Below, piece by piece: positions 45,757-58,154 of a stretch of DNA of 64,000 nt. The position numbers were made by a program, and so were the translations under genes. The stretch is from Larix kaempferi (lineage: Eukaryota; Streptophyta; Pinopsida; Pinales; Pinaceae): the NCBI GenBank assembly GCA_027924585.1, contig BSBM01000602.1:10167501-10231500 (forward strand), written 5' to 3'. The notes under the pieces are model-generated. The model worked only from the letters and a program-made list of their open reading frames with translations, ran no database searches and was not told where the DNA came from. The first letter of the stretch is position 1, and every line of letters begins with the position of its first letter.

Positions 45757-45768
45757 AGGGGAGGAGGA
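45757..45768 (+). promoter_or_regulatory. Polypurine tract of the long-LTR element
   Basis: AAGGGGAGGAGGA directly precedes the 3' LTR start TGTAATATCC at 45769. Confidence 0.9.
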
Positions 45769-48700
45769 TGTAATATCCCTCCTTTTATCTTTGAATATAA
45801 AAAGTCTACAAACTGCAACATAGTTGTTGTGATAGCGAATCTCCTCCTCAAGACCTCTGTCATAGAGAGCACATTCAACCAAAGACGTAAGTAAAGAAAA
45901 TATATTTACTTGTCAAGTGATCATGAATTACATCTCATTTTCAAATGGCAGAGTACGAATCCAGTGCAGGGATTCAAAATTCCTTTTATTTGAAAGGGCT
46001 AAGACCCGCATCTTAAAACTTAATTACGGTTAGAGTCTTTTCCCAAATTAGGGTTTCTTCTATCATAGTTCATAAATATTCTGATAATTTCCAACCTATA
46101 TAATACCAACCAAAGCAAGGATCAATTGTTTTCGGGAAACAATATGAATTACCAAAATAGAAACCACACATTATGTTGCTGGGATATTGAATATATATAT
46201 ATAATATATAATTACAAAATCAACCCAGATCTATCTCGTAGCAATATAATTACAAAAATAGAAACCACACATTACGTTCTTGAGATACTTAATATATATT
46301 CATTACTTATTTTAAGGTATGGTTGTTAAATAGAAAGGTTAGGGTTTTATCTTCCCTTCTAAGTGAGCATCTAGGGGAGAAATCAGCGCTGGTTTGTCCC
46401 CTAGCTTTCTTTTCTACCTACTAATCGGGGAAGAAGTCGGCGTCAGTTTGTCGCCTAATTTATTTTAGATGGACAAGTGTGTGTTGTTTCAGTTTAAGAG
46501 GCCACTTGTCACCACCATGAGGAGACCCGAGGGTGAACCTCAGGGCGAGTTCTCCAACGCGACCATTTCACTGTTTCTTTTAAAGAGGGTGGTTATTCCA
46601 AGGAGGGGGTGCTGCGACCTGCAATGATAATGTTCTCTGATAGCTATGGCGGAAGGAGGAATGGATGCGCCCAGTTAACCATCAGGGAATATATCTTAGA
46701 TTTAGATTTCTTGGAGGTAAGTTTGTCTATGTTATTTTCCTCCATCTGCGTATATGCTGGATTCCGTTATGTATAGGGCATATGGTATAAATGTGTTGTG
46801 GTTTGTGATATATTGACTGTTCTCCTTCTGAACATCGTGCATATGTAATGGTTTATATATATATATGATGGTTATGCTTGTTGATATCCTTTTGTGAATG
46901 CTTCGGCAGAAGTTTAGATTAAGACAGATGCGAACTCTGCATCTTTTCCTTTGAGAGCAACGTATGTATTTAAACCCCGGATCTGCTAATGCTTCGACAG
47001 AAGTTTAGATTAAGATAGATGCGAACTCTGCATTTTTCCCTTTGAGAGCAACGTATGTATTTAAACCCCGGATCTGCTAATGCTTCGACAGAAGTTTAGA
47101 TTAAGACAGATGCGAACTTGGCATCTTTTCCATTGAGAACAACGTATGTATTTTAATTTAACTGCAAGTACAGTTAGGATGGACGCACAATTGCATTGCT
47201 CCTTTAGTTGGGTTATTTTAAGAGATTACGCAGTAGTAATAGATTCGTGACGTACGGAAACAGTGAAGGTTAGATGAATTTCCTGTTAAGTGTTATCTCT
47301 GCATGCCTGTATTGATGAATGCCTGAGAACCCTACCGTAGTACAGCGAATGAATGAGTTCGATCTCAGCGAGTGAATGATGATCTCTGTGGAAGGACTCG
47401 TGCAGGTCTTATGCCACTCATCCACTCTCAATGAGTCGACGCGATGGCCTTGAATGAGTGACACTCGGGATCTAACTTTATTTTTCTCTTACTTGATTGA
47501 TAGATACCCATCGGCGTGTACAGCCTTCTCATAACTCAGTAAGTATACAAAGAGTTATTTTGTGGTGTAAATTACATCTGCCTATCGGCGTGGACTTTGT
47601 GTGGATAGATCTAGTACCCATTTACTATTTCTTTATTCCAAATAAAAGAACATAGATTTAATCCTGCCCTCAGATTGGACTATCGATCAGGTAATGATCT
47701 TGTAGAGGCGTTTAAATTAACTAGTAGTTAACTCCTCCTTTGAGGAAGTCGACCACACCTTCCCTCGTCTACTGTGTGTTGAAAACGCAAAGGTTGGGTG
47801 ATTACTTCAAGAGTATCAACCAATGCATAAAGTTTTGATAGATGTTTAGATGGGTTATATATGGATGATCTCATAGAATGGGATCTGTTCCAGTCTCATT
47901 TTTGCTGGATAGATTTCTGTATTGGCATTGGTTAATACGTTTGTGCTTCTAGATCTTGTTGCTAAATTGGGGAATGAGTTTTTCTCTCCAATCCATGCTT
48001 GATGCGTGATCAATATGATTAGGGTAGCGTCCAGCCTGCCGATCGTTGTGGGAGAAGAGTTGGTTGTATTTATTTTAATACTTTTGCCTTTATTCAACTT
48101 GATCTTGGTATGATCAAGGTAGCGTCCATTCTATGGATCTCTGTGTGAACAGAGATGGTTGTATTTGTTATAATACTTCTGTTTTTATTAAAGTGATCTC
48201 GGCATGATTAGGGTAGTGTCCAACAGCGGACCTCTGTGTGAACAAAGTTATTAGAATTTAATTTTTATACTTCTTATTCTCTTAATCTCGATCTCGGTAT
48301 AATTGGAGTAGCGTCCAGCCAGTGGAACTCTAAGTGAATATGGATTGTAACCACCCAGGATCATGCGATGTGTATACTATTAGTTTAATGAAGTTTACAG
48401 CTCGTACCCGAGCGAGTCGCTCAGGAGTGTCCACCCTTTTCTAGGAGTAATTTAGATATTTGTATACACTTAAGTTACGCTTGGGACTTTCATTTACGAA
48501 GGTTTGTAAGTAAGTAAAGTCTGAATATTATTATATATAGGAGTTCGAGCCCTCTTGTCTTATAATAGCAAGAGTAAACCATATCTACTTGGTTTCAGTT
48601 ACGTTATTTCATAGATATATGCTGACTCTTTTAAGTACATAATTTCGATGGCGTAGAGGATTTGGAAAGGAAATCCTTCCAGGTTTCCTATGGTTAGCTC

Positions 48701-49982
48701 GATCCCTACAAACTAAGATTGTTTTATTATATATGTTAGGTATGTTGGATTTTTGATTGATAAATGATGTTGCACAATTTCATAATGTCAGTGTGAATCC
48801 AGTATAAAAGAATGATATCTCTGTAGTGATTTCATTGAATGCCAATATTTAAACTAGCGAAGATATATGCTGACTCTTTTAAGTACATAATTTCGATGGC
48901 GTAGAGGATTTGGAAAGGAAATCCTTCCAGGTTTCCTATGGTTAGCTCGATCCCTACAAACTAAGATTGTTTTATTATATATGTTAGGTATGTTGGATTT
49001 TTGATTGATAAATGATGTTGCATAATTTCATAATGTCAGTGTGAATCGAGTATAAAAGAATGATATCTCTGTAGTGATTTCATTGAATGCCAATATTTAA
49101 ACTAGCGATTGGTCTGTACTTGTTTAAGATGTGGGAGGTTCGAAATGTTCCTTCGATTTATTGGTCAAAACTTTATGTTAGAGTGGAATGATTCCTTAGT
49201 CAAGGTTCCCTTTTAATCTTATATCTTTTTAAGGCTATTTATTATTTTGAAGTTATTTAGAATTCCAAATTAAGGTCTTTTTATACTTTTGGTTGATTCA
49301 TGAAAAAGCTCTATGTGATAGAGGCTTGATAGAAGAAGAAGGAATCGTGTTACAGCAACTAGGTTGCTTGTTGTAATCTTATTACCCTTTTTTGGCCTAA
49401 TAATAAAAGATGCACACACCTTTTGTGGACTAGCCCATGTACGGGTGAACCACGTTATATTTTGTCTCTTGTGTTCCTATGGTGTTTCTCAATGTATCTT
49501 ATGTATGAGTACTTGTTTCTGCCCTTAAAAAATGTTATGATTACTTGATGTATACGTTTCATATACCAGGTTGTTGATAAAATGTTTTGCTTATGAATAT
49601 GATGGATTTATGATTACTTGATATATATGATTCATATACAAGGTTGGTTGTTGATAAAATGTTTCGCTTATGATTATGATGGTGTTATTACCATTGTTTT
49701 ATTGAAAGAAGTATTTATTTCTAAAGATGCATATTAAGACATAATGAAGTTCTTGTGTTTTCCGCAAGATTTAAGAATTGGTTGACTTATCAAGTTTAGA
49801 ATTTATTTGGTTGAAATTAAAACGTATATCTTTTCCTTGATTAGTATAACGACATTTGTAAACCGTAATAAAGCAGTATTTAAAGAAATCAAACCCACAC
49901 TTTATGGTCCGCATAAATTTTAAGTGGCATTTTTAGGCACTTAGAAAAGTCTTAAATTTTATGAAATTTCGGGTACGTGACA
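45769..49982 (+). repeat. 3' LTR, 4,214 bp
   Basis: Aligned with the 5' LTR at a constant offset of 6,990 bp without indels. Contains the same tandem arrays. Ends GTACGTGACA before the target duplication CTTTG. Confidence 0.95.
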
Positions 49983-50333
49983 CTTTGTGTTCTCATCCCC
50001 TGCTTCCAACCAAGTCGCTCTGCTCTTAAGTCGCCAGGTTTCTTCTTTTTCGAGTAGAAGGATGTTTCTCCTTCCTTCCAACCTTACCAAAAGTCCTTTG
50101 GACTCCCGAGTTGTCAAGTCTCCTCCCTCTTCATCATAAATATTGGAAAGATCCTCCTCAATCAGTTTAAGTTATCTGTCCTCTCTGATTCTCTTAACAT
50201 GTGCCCAGTCTTTAATAGGGCCTTTAACCCTCTTTAAATTTGTAGCAAACTGAAAGGAGGTTGAGATATTAGCCCTAGGATAGAAAGTTACCCACAGGGA
50301 ATGTACCAAGGTAAAGAAGGAATCATCTTTCAA
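49983..50333 (-). pseudogene. LINE linker between endonuclease and RT (right of the insertion)
   Basis: Matches copy 1 at about 27836-28187. It would join to 38778 if the LTR element and one CTTTG were removed. It carries the linker ending in ATWLEAGDENTK, and it begins right after the shared TAG that follows LKFNKT. Frames are largely open. Confidence 0.85.
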
Positions 50334-51080
50334 CTAGGTTTTATTAAACTTTAGAGGACCAGGGGGTTTGGGAGGTCCAGGACGAAGTTCAATAAAAATA
50401 GGAAAGTGGTCAGAGGCTCCTCCCGATCCCACCCATTGTCTCAAGAGAAAGAATTTGTCCACCAAGTGTTCCGATACTAAGAACTGGTCCAACCTCTTTG
50501 CCATCTTGCTATCGCCAGCTTGATTGTTTCTCCAAGTAGGTTTGAGTTTTAAGGGCTCAATGTCAATCAAGTTTTTATCAGCTAGTCTCTGAGAGAAAAA
50601 ACCGGCCAAAGGATCATGCTGAGCCCTAGGCCCCCAAACTTCCCACTGACCCAATGAAAAGTTCAAATCACCACCCAATAGTATAGATTCCCCCCGGAGA
50701 AGAGAATTGTTGAGTAGCACATCCCAGAAGGGGACACGACTTAGATAAGGTCCATAAACATTAACCAAAGTAAGGACTTCCCCTAAGTCCAAAGTCGAGA
50801 ACGACAATCCAAGAATAGAATCCATCCCCCAAATGTTGTGAATTTTAACAGACCTGTCGTTCCAGCCAATAGCCAGGCCTCCAAAATGACCACGAACATC
50901 CAAATTTTCAAACGACCATCCACATAACCAAATCTCCAATCTCGCCTTCACCACCTCCCCATCACCCATAGTTTCTTGTAGTAAAATGATGTCCAGGCAG
51001 TCTAAAGAGACCACCCTCCCGAGTGCTGATCTTTTATGGGGACCAACCAGACCTCGACAATTGAAGGACATAATTTTCAT
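50334..51080 (-). pseudogene. LINE ORF2 endonuclease domain, copy 2
   Basis: A 248-codon frame: MKIMSFNCRGL, DIILLQETMGDG (family-typical QET, where copy 1 has QEN), ENLDVRGHFGGLAIGW, LVNVYGP, LLGGDLNFSL, RLDQFLVSE and GGASDHFPIFI. All expected endonuclease landmarks are present. It ends in the same TAG as copy 1. The start codon overlaps the ORF1 stop (TGATG at 51078-51082). Confidence 0.93.
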
Positions 51081-51914
51081 CAGTGACCCTTCTTCTGAGT
51101 TCGCACTACTCTAAGCGCCCGATCAATAGTCTGTTGTTTTCCTTCCAAAAGATCCAATCTAGCTTTGGATTGTGCCTTAGAGATAAAATACTTCCTCCCC
51201 CTACCTTTAGATGGCATAAATTTCCCAATTCCCAAACCCCTAGAGGCTTGTTTGGTGGCAGAGCTCAGTTGGTCCGACAAAGTACTCCTCAATAGGAGCA
51301 GGAAGCTGCTCATCCTCCGAAGTAGGATCACGCACCTACTCCCTTCCAGTATCCTCCTGTACCAACAGAGAATGGGCTGGCGAAGTAGTTCCAGCTGGTG
51401 CAGTTTTTTCAATCCCATCCGACCATTTGTGGCGACCACCATTCCTAGTCCTGAGGGGAAGTTTGCATTCTGCCACTGGGTGTCCATAAGCGTGACATCT
51501 CCTGCATCTAAAAGGGACATATTCATAGTCCAAATTTTGTACAAAGGTATATGGGCCCCAACTAAGCTTCATATCTTCCACAAGTCCTTCTCTGACATTC
51601 AGACTAACCAAGATCCTTGCAACCTTCTTTTGTTTTGTATAGTGAGAAGAGTAATCCCCTTCCAGGTAGGTACCAAGAATGTTCCCAATACCTCTAAAGT
51701 GTCGTTCAGACTAGTAGTGTAAAGGAATCCCTGGGAGGCGAACCCAAAATGGTACAATGTCCAAGCGTTCCCTGCTAGCATTGAACATCGGGTGCCAGGG
51801 CTTAAGTAAAACAGGGCAATGATCCCAACTCCAGTTCCGATTTAGTACCCAAAGAGCATGTTCAATCGAGAGGAAGTTAAATGCAAACCAATTTAAACAC
51901 AATGCTACAAACAT
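51080..51914 (-). pseudogene. LINE ORF1 (DUF4283-like plus zinc knuckle), frameshifted
   Basis: 51914-51711 reads NWFAFNFLSIEHALWVLNRN and WHPMFNASRERLDIVPFWVR, resembling the DUF4283 region of plant LINE ORF1 proteins. 51781-51599 gives GTFLVPTWKGITLL. 51611-51336 contains VSLNVREGLVEDMKLSWGP and the zinc knuckle CRRCHAYGHPVAEC (C-X2-C-X4-H-X4-C). The C-terminus (51290-51080) in another frame ends RTQKKGH. At least two frameshifts break it. ORF1 proteins bind LINE RNA. The true start lies upstream of 51914. Confidence 0.85.
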
Positions 51915-51960
51915 GCAATTATTTCATCATTGACATGCTCCTTTAAGAAGCAACTTTTCT

Positions 51961-52129
51961 ACAAACTATGAGTTTATATCTGCCTTACAAACAAAAGGAG
52001 AAAAATATAGTTCACAGGAAGGTAAGCAATTTCATATTGATCATTGATGACCCGGTTATATTTTTTGATGGTGCAGCCTCCATGGGACAATGTGCAGTTG
52101 GGGGAACAATCATCCTGAACCAGGATCAC
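51961..52129 (+). pseudogene. Fragment of a second LINE RNase H domain, plus strand
   Basis: The plus-strand frame ends with DDPVIFFDGAASMGQCAVGG and TIILNQDH, the start of a plant LINE RNase H domain with its first Asp intact (FFDGAA). It is cut at 52130 by the LTR start TGTAACATC. It lies head to head with LINE copy 2, so it is a remnant of another LINE in the opposite orientation. Confidence 0.7.
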
Positions 52130-55100
52130 TGTAACATCTCGATAATTTCATAAAAATTTAAAATTTTTAAAACAGCATTAAATGTTATCATTTCTATTGC
52201 GGAAGTAATAAATGCTTAAGAAGGTAGCAATGATTAGTTAAAACATTAAGCAAAGACAAATTAATTAATGAATATTTTTAGCTAAAGACATTTAAATATT
52301 GTGACACGTCATAATTCTTTTAACATAATTACGACACTGAAAAGTTTTGTGTTAACTGTAATTCCTAAGTAATGAGATCAGTGGTTCTAAATGTGATTAT
52401 AAGTTGTGCACTGTTTGTACTAAAGTGAAATTTTGAAGGAGTGCTGACAGTTTGCTTCTTTGATGTCAAAGGGGTCCTGCGAGGTACCCTGGGGTTTACT
52501 TAGCTATGTTTAGCTAAGGCATTTGAATTCTATTTTCCTATGTGCAGAAAAACAGGTAAGAATTCCTACAACAGCAAGAATTTAGAGTACAAGATTCTTT
52601 CAAGAGTAACGTCATTGTATTGTGATAATTTCTAAGTATTTCTATGCAAAACAAGTTTGCTGGAGGTATGGATATTTTGGTTCCTATTCTTATTTTCAAG
52701 ATGGCTTACAACGTTCCAAAGTACTGAAATCACATCGTCAAATGTGTTTATATTGCTATTATTGTAAATATCAAAACAGTGTTACAATTGTCCATATATA
52801 ATTCTATTTGAAATCTCGAGGAAATAGTGTTTATACTAAACCAAATGAAACTATCAAAATATATTTTTGTATCAACAAGTCTGTAGAATATTCCTAAGTC
52901 TCATATTTATCAATGATTTAAAAATGCATGGCTAAAGCATGAAACCAAATAGACTTTTCCCTAAGGTCTAAACACCTACTATAGAGATGATATAATGTGG
53001 CATATGGTAATTATGCAAATATATATTCAAACATTGTGTATATTAACTATTATTATGTTACTATTGGATTTCAATACAATATCACGATGTATTCACTAAA
53101 ATGGAAATGTAATGTGACATAAAAACTATGCATTCATACATAATATGAAACAAGTATTCAATCCTTCAGAACTATATTGATTGAGCATTGATGTGATGAT
53201 ATTGACATATACTACTAATGTTACGATGCCTATACAAACTTTGATAACACAAATATGAAATGTAAACTATAGTATAACACTGTAATGATTTGATCGTGAT
53301 AGGGTATTTAAATTTGGTACTTAGCAAGGCTTCCAACTGTCGGTATCAACCTAAGCATTAACGTCATTTTACTGCAGGGTGAGGTGGAGGCTCAGTTGGA
53401 TGGTTTCCACGTGATGGAAAATACAATGTGTACACCATGCTGAGTTGTGCTATGTAATAGCCATTGATTTGTCGAGTTGGCAACATGTTAGATGAATCAA
53501 ATTAATGCAGTATTGATTGCAATAGTAGGCTCGGATATCATCATGCGTTGTTGGAAAACAGTCTACCGTTGATCTCTGAAAGATCTAGGGCTTTGGAGAA
53601 ACCCTAGTCTTTTGTTGGTAAGTAGCACGAAAGTGCTTCTTAGCATTCATTTCGAGTTTTCGTGGTAAGGCTTGGAGAGCCGACCGTATTGCAACAATGT
53701 AGGGTTTTGGCGTTTACTGTTACGAGGTCTCCTCCCTTGGTCTCGTCGAACCTACGACCTGTGAGAGAATGTTTAAAAGTCTCAGGCTTTCAGTCTTTGT
53801 GAGAAAAGAGTAATGACACAGTCAATGTGACTGTGGAAATGTTCCGTTGATAGTTTGGTTTAGTGAATTTGTTTGAAGCTCGTTTCTCTAAGCATTTACA
53901 GTGGTTCCAAGAATTGAATCCTATTGATACTACAACTATGAACAGTCTCCGTCGTTTTGCTGGTGTGGAAAGACTCAAGCCAAGAACACTCAAGTGAGGT
54001 AAGTTTTTGTTGATAGTAAAAGTAACACTGTAATATTGAAGTTCTTGCTACGTTTCTCAAGTTTTAACCTATCAAAATGTAACTGGCAGGTTAAGTTCGC
54101 TGAAGGGTTGCTATGTTCAAACTCGGGTTGAGGATGCTGCAACACCCTTCTGGTAAGCCTTGGTGGTTCATATAAAAACCCTCGTAGGTACCTTTGGCAT
54201 GGTGAAAACAAAATGACGAGAGTTGAAAAGTAATCCTTAACTGGAGTGATGGCCGTCTTTAAGTTTTTGTTTGAACAAAGTTGTAAAGAGGATAAGTCTT
54301 CGGTTTTGATGTTGATAACAACTCAGTGATGAGTTAGGTTTGTAGGCAAAGATAATGTATAAGTTTAGTTTTTGCTTTGTGTTAACGAGGCTTCAAGTCT
54401 GCGTTGTTGTCACAAACCCAAATTTCTCGGTTAGTAAAAATGTGAATTTTTACTGAAAAACTTTTCCTAACAACCACTAAATCGGACAATATTTCCATGT
54501 TCATTGTTAATTAACTCATTGGATCCTTCAGTCTTATTATTTTCGTACTGGCATTAATATGACGAAGAAGAATAAACATACGACCAATATGGAAGTGCAC
54601 CTACTATCAATAATAAATGAATAGTTCCATTTATAAACTTACTTACTTATGCCACAATTTATACAATAATGATCATTCAACATGTTAAAACAACATGTCA
54701 TGATTTGTTCTAGTCCTCTGGTTAATGATATGTATATGGAAATATTACTTGTAACTCAGATTTAACCAACAATTTCCCAACAAACTGATCAATATATAAG
54801 AAAAATACTTCATCTAACCTATAGTACCATCAAGAATTCATTTGCCATTGTAGACCAAACATAAGAGGTCAAAATAATATTGATACAAGTCAACACAATA
54901 TTGAATAATGCACAATTAAGGGACCATTAAAAGAAATGTTTTAATGCGATAACTAATGATAATTAAAAGATATATTCATAACAAAACTTATGTACTTCAC
55001 TTTTACTTTAACTAATGATGCATGGTCTCGATCATATCTTTTCAATAACACCATTATACGAATTAGCCCAAAAGCTTGCATTAGTGCCATCTCTACATTG

Positions 55101-57605
55101 AACCATTCCCTAAAACTCTTGCTCATTAAAAGAATAATACAATTACCAGAAGGAAACGAAATATACAGAACACAACTAATAAGCACAACATTTATGAACT
55201 CATGAGCATCCAAGAAGGTGTACACAACCAAGGAACATATAAAGGAGACACCAAAATACCGTGGTTCACCCCCAACTTGGGCTACGTCCACAAAACCTGT
55301 CAATTTATTATTCATCAAATCAAATCGAAAGGTACAAAAATTGCAACACTGATGTTGTTTTCCTCTAACTTGAATCTCCATTCAAAGCTAGAAATTATCA
55401 TGTTTACCTTATAGTAATATATTATCTAATTATATCTTTACTTGGATTAATAATAAATACCCCTTTTTACTTCATTAGTTGGAATGACTAAGTATTATCA
55501 TACTTATAATGAATTCTAGTTTGCCTATATTTATAAAGTAATTGCATAACCTTCTTAATATGAAATAAGATATTTTTTCAACTTTATATATATAAAATAT
55601 TTGCATAACTTTTTATTATGAAATAACATATCTTATCATCATATATATATGTAAAACAAAGTCTAGTAAATGGATAAAAGGTCATAATGTAAAGGACTTA
55701 TACATATGCGTATCTCTGGCATATCTATATATGTATAGTCTTTAAAAGATTGAGAATATTTTATCATGAAATAATATTGATCTAAATGTATAGATATGTT
55801 TTTATATAAGTTGAGGTCCTAACTTAGGATCTAAAACATTAGCCTATAACCAAAAAGACATGCGATGATCCTGTTTAAGTGTAATAACTCAAATTTATAA
55901 AGAAGGTAACTTCAGAAATGATGGTGTCGGTTATTAGAAATAAAAAAATATAGATCTAAAAGAAATCTATATGAAGACGTGATGACAAAAAGAACCACGG
56001 AAAATGCATTGGAAATGATGATACGTAAAGGTAAGGAATTCTTGGTCGCAGTCTTCGCATAAAGGGAGAAACACGATACTACACTATTCAGCCAACATAT
56101 AAAGAGGGTTCTCAGTTATTTTCAAGTTGCCAAGGTTGGAATACATTCAGGGATTTTTAACAAACTTAGACAAACTATGAATTAACATATTAATTCAATG
56201 CAGGAAAATCGCTATCACTCAAGGTAACTTAGCAATAAAAGCTATCAGCAGGATTCGTACTCAGGAAGTTGTTCTTCTATGAATTCTAAATAAAGATATG
56301 TATAATTGACTTCTTATGATTTAAATGCAGATCTATTACAAAAATAAAGAAGAAGCATCAAGCCATAATCTTCTACGATCTCTTGGTGCAAAAGTATGCA
56401 TATTTATAACAACGTTTTTATGGTGATAAAAAAAATACAATAGAAACTCAATATACAGATCTTACGATTTCGATGTAGACTATAAGCAAAGTTTTCTCTA
56501 TGCTAGCAGATCCAAAACGAAATCCGCACATACCAACATAAATTTATTTAAGCTATCTAAAAACTGTAATATGCATTTTCCAACAGATATCTATCTAAAT
56601 CGTGGCAGTACCAAGATACACCCATACTCTAAGCATATCATAAAAACTTAAGGCGGCAGGAGAAATACCTCAGAGATCTTCCTTGTATTCTTCTTTCAAT
56701 CATTTTACTATAGAGAGCAGTAAAGAAGCAACCCTACGACTTAAACCAAAATGGACCCCATGCTCTCTCTCCTTCCATGCGTAGCACACTCAGTTTTGTC
56801 AGAAGAACCAGACGGTGAACCTCCCAAACGTATCTATACTCTTTTGACAACCCACGCCTAAACATCAACTTGATTCCCTCAATAGAATTCTTTCTAAACT
56901 TAGGGTCTCTATTCTCGAGATCGTAGAGGTGAATAAGAACTTGATTTCCTTGCTGTCAGAACCGCAGAGCTAGAATTTCATACAATATGAAATTGCAAAA
57001 ATACCACTTTGGGGATCGGCTGCTAGCTGTCCCTCTCCCTACTATACAAATCAACAGAGATTTAAATCCCTTTGACAACCCCGTATTAACACGGGTTAGG
57101 ACATCAATCACATAAAGAAGCTACTAGAATTCCATTTCGAAGGTGCAGAGGTCGAGCTCCCCGAGCCGTCTCCCCTTACTTACAGCGGTCCATAAAACTA
57201 ATGATAGTTCCCTCTCTTCCCTTTCCCTTCGGTCCGCATTACACGAGATCAGTTCTTCATAAGAAGGCTGAGTCCTTTCCCCATAGTGGTGACAAATGGT
57301 GAAAGCAATTCGACACATGGCTGGCTTAAGATGAGGCAAGAAGGCGGCAACAGGGAGTGTAGGATTTCTACGTTTCTATACTAAGACAGATGACAGTTCT
57401 AAAAAATATCCTGGAACCAAATGGTGACCCAGCTTAGATCCCACACTCCACTAAGGGAGCCAAACTTGCTGAATTTGCACCCTATATTCCTCCACGAGAT
57501 CTTTGACCAAACTTGGTCATAATTACAAAACTTTGTAATTAAAATTTAACATAAAGTATTTTGCCAATAAAATAATAATTTCAGAAATTGGGTAGGTTAC
57601 ATACA
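52130..57605 (-). repeat. Candidate 3' LTR (about 5.5 kb) of the chromovirus
   Basis: The right edge GGTTACATACA is followed by TCCCCCCTTAAG, on the minus strand a polypurine tract (CTTAAGGGGGGA) and an LTR start TGTATGTAACC or, four bases in, TGTAACC. The left edge TGTAACATCTCG interrupts a LINE fragment, on the minus strand an LTR end GATGTTACA. TGTAAC and GTTACA form an inverted terminal pair. No gene is recognisable between; it is AT-rich with scattered short frames. The second LTR is not in the window, so neither the length nor whether a further element is nested inside could be checked. Confidence 0.55.
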
Positions 57606-57617
57606 TCCCCCCTTAAG
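57606..57617 (-). promoter_or_regulatory. Polypurine tract of the chromovirus
   Basis: Plus-strand TCCCCCCTTAAG, i.e. CTTAAGGGGGGA on the coding strand, just after the end of the integrase/chromodomain frame. Confidence 0.8.
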
Positions 57618-58154
57618 TCTCAACATCGTCCTCGATGTTGGTCAATCACTCTCTGAGTGTTCCTGAAACAGAGTTGGGTATGCTGCCTGCATACTACTCT
57701 CCAACTCCTAGGTTGCCTCTTCCGGGCTAAGGTGCTTCCATTGCACCTTCACTTGCTCAATGGTGCGATTCCGGAGCAGAGTTTTCCTCTTTTCGAGGAT
57801 ACAGTCCGGTTCCACCTGAAAATCTTTGTCTTGTCCCACCTGTACATCATTCCAGTTTATAACATGAGTAGCATCGTGTACATACTTATTTAAAAATGAT
57901 ATATGAAAAACATTATGTATTTTTAAATTTGGTGGCAAGGCCAGTTGGTATGCCATTGGTCCAACCTCGGACAATATTTCAAAAGGACCACAATACCTGG
58001 ATGCCAACTTGGCACAGCTTCCCAATTTCAATGAACTCTTTTTCGGTCTTACCTTGAGGAACACATGTTCACCAACCTGGAACTCTTTATGAGTCATTTT
58101 TAAATCTGCTTGACTCTTTTGCCTATCTTGGGCAACTTTTAAATTTCCTTGTAC
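57618..58154 (-). pseudogene. Integrase C-terminus and chromodomain-like tail
   Basis: From 58097: EFQVGEHVFLKVRPKKSSLK, LASRYCGPFEILSEVGPMAY, PNLKIHNVFHISFLNKYVHD, then the tail PDCILEKRKTLLRNRTIEQV and KVQWKHLSPEEAT. The tail has the form of the chromodomain of plant chromoviruses, proposed to steer integration to marked chromatin. A TAG at 57708 replaces the Trp normal after EEAT; the frame then reads ELESSMQAAYPTLFQ and ends near the polypurine tract. Confidence 0.85.

Larger units (their letters stand above)
38779..49982 (+). mobile_element. Non-autonomous LTR retrotransposon with 4.2-kb LTRs (LARD-like)
   Basis: The 11,204-bp element has two LTRs of exactly 4,214 bp, a primer-binding site two bases after the 5' LTR, a polypurine tract abutting the 3' LTR and a 5-bp target duplication. 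Only about seven substitutions were seen between the LTRs. The interior is 2,776 bp with no recognisable gag or pol and no open frame above about 110 codons. This architecture matches the described class of large retrotransposon derivatives (LARDs), which depend on an autonomous partner for all proteins. It sits inside LINE copy 2. The element is complete in structural terms and its last transposition must be recent. The partner is unknown; the shared LTR start with the element ending at 2175 hints at related families. Confidence 0.93.
35382..51960 (-). mobile_element. LINE (plant L1 type) copy 2, near full length, split by an LTR element
   Basis: Minus orientation. The 3' end is a short T run at about 35382-35389 (poly A on the coding strand), followed by a 3' UTR to about 35735. 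RNase H, zinc-binding domain, RT, endonuclease and ORF1 then follow in order up to about 51960. Removing the 11.2-kb insertion at 38779-49982 and one copy of CTTTG leaves about 5.4 kb, a normal size for plant L1-type LINEs. Several frameshifts and stops make it inactive. The exact 5' end and target duplication could not be fixed. Confidence 0.9.

Noticed and set aside
54953-55414. Overlapping frames on both strands (142 codons minus, 70-71 plus)
   Set aside because: Inside the candidate long LTR; hydrophobic, AT-driven composition with no known domain.
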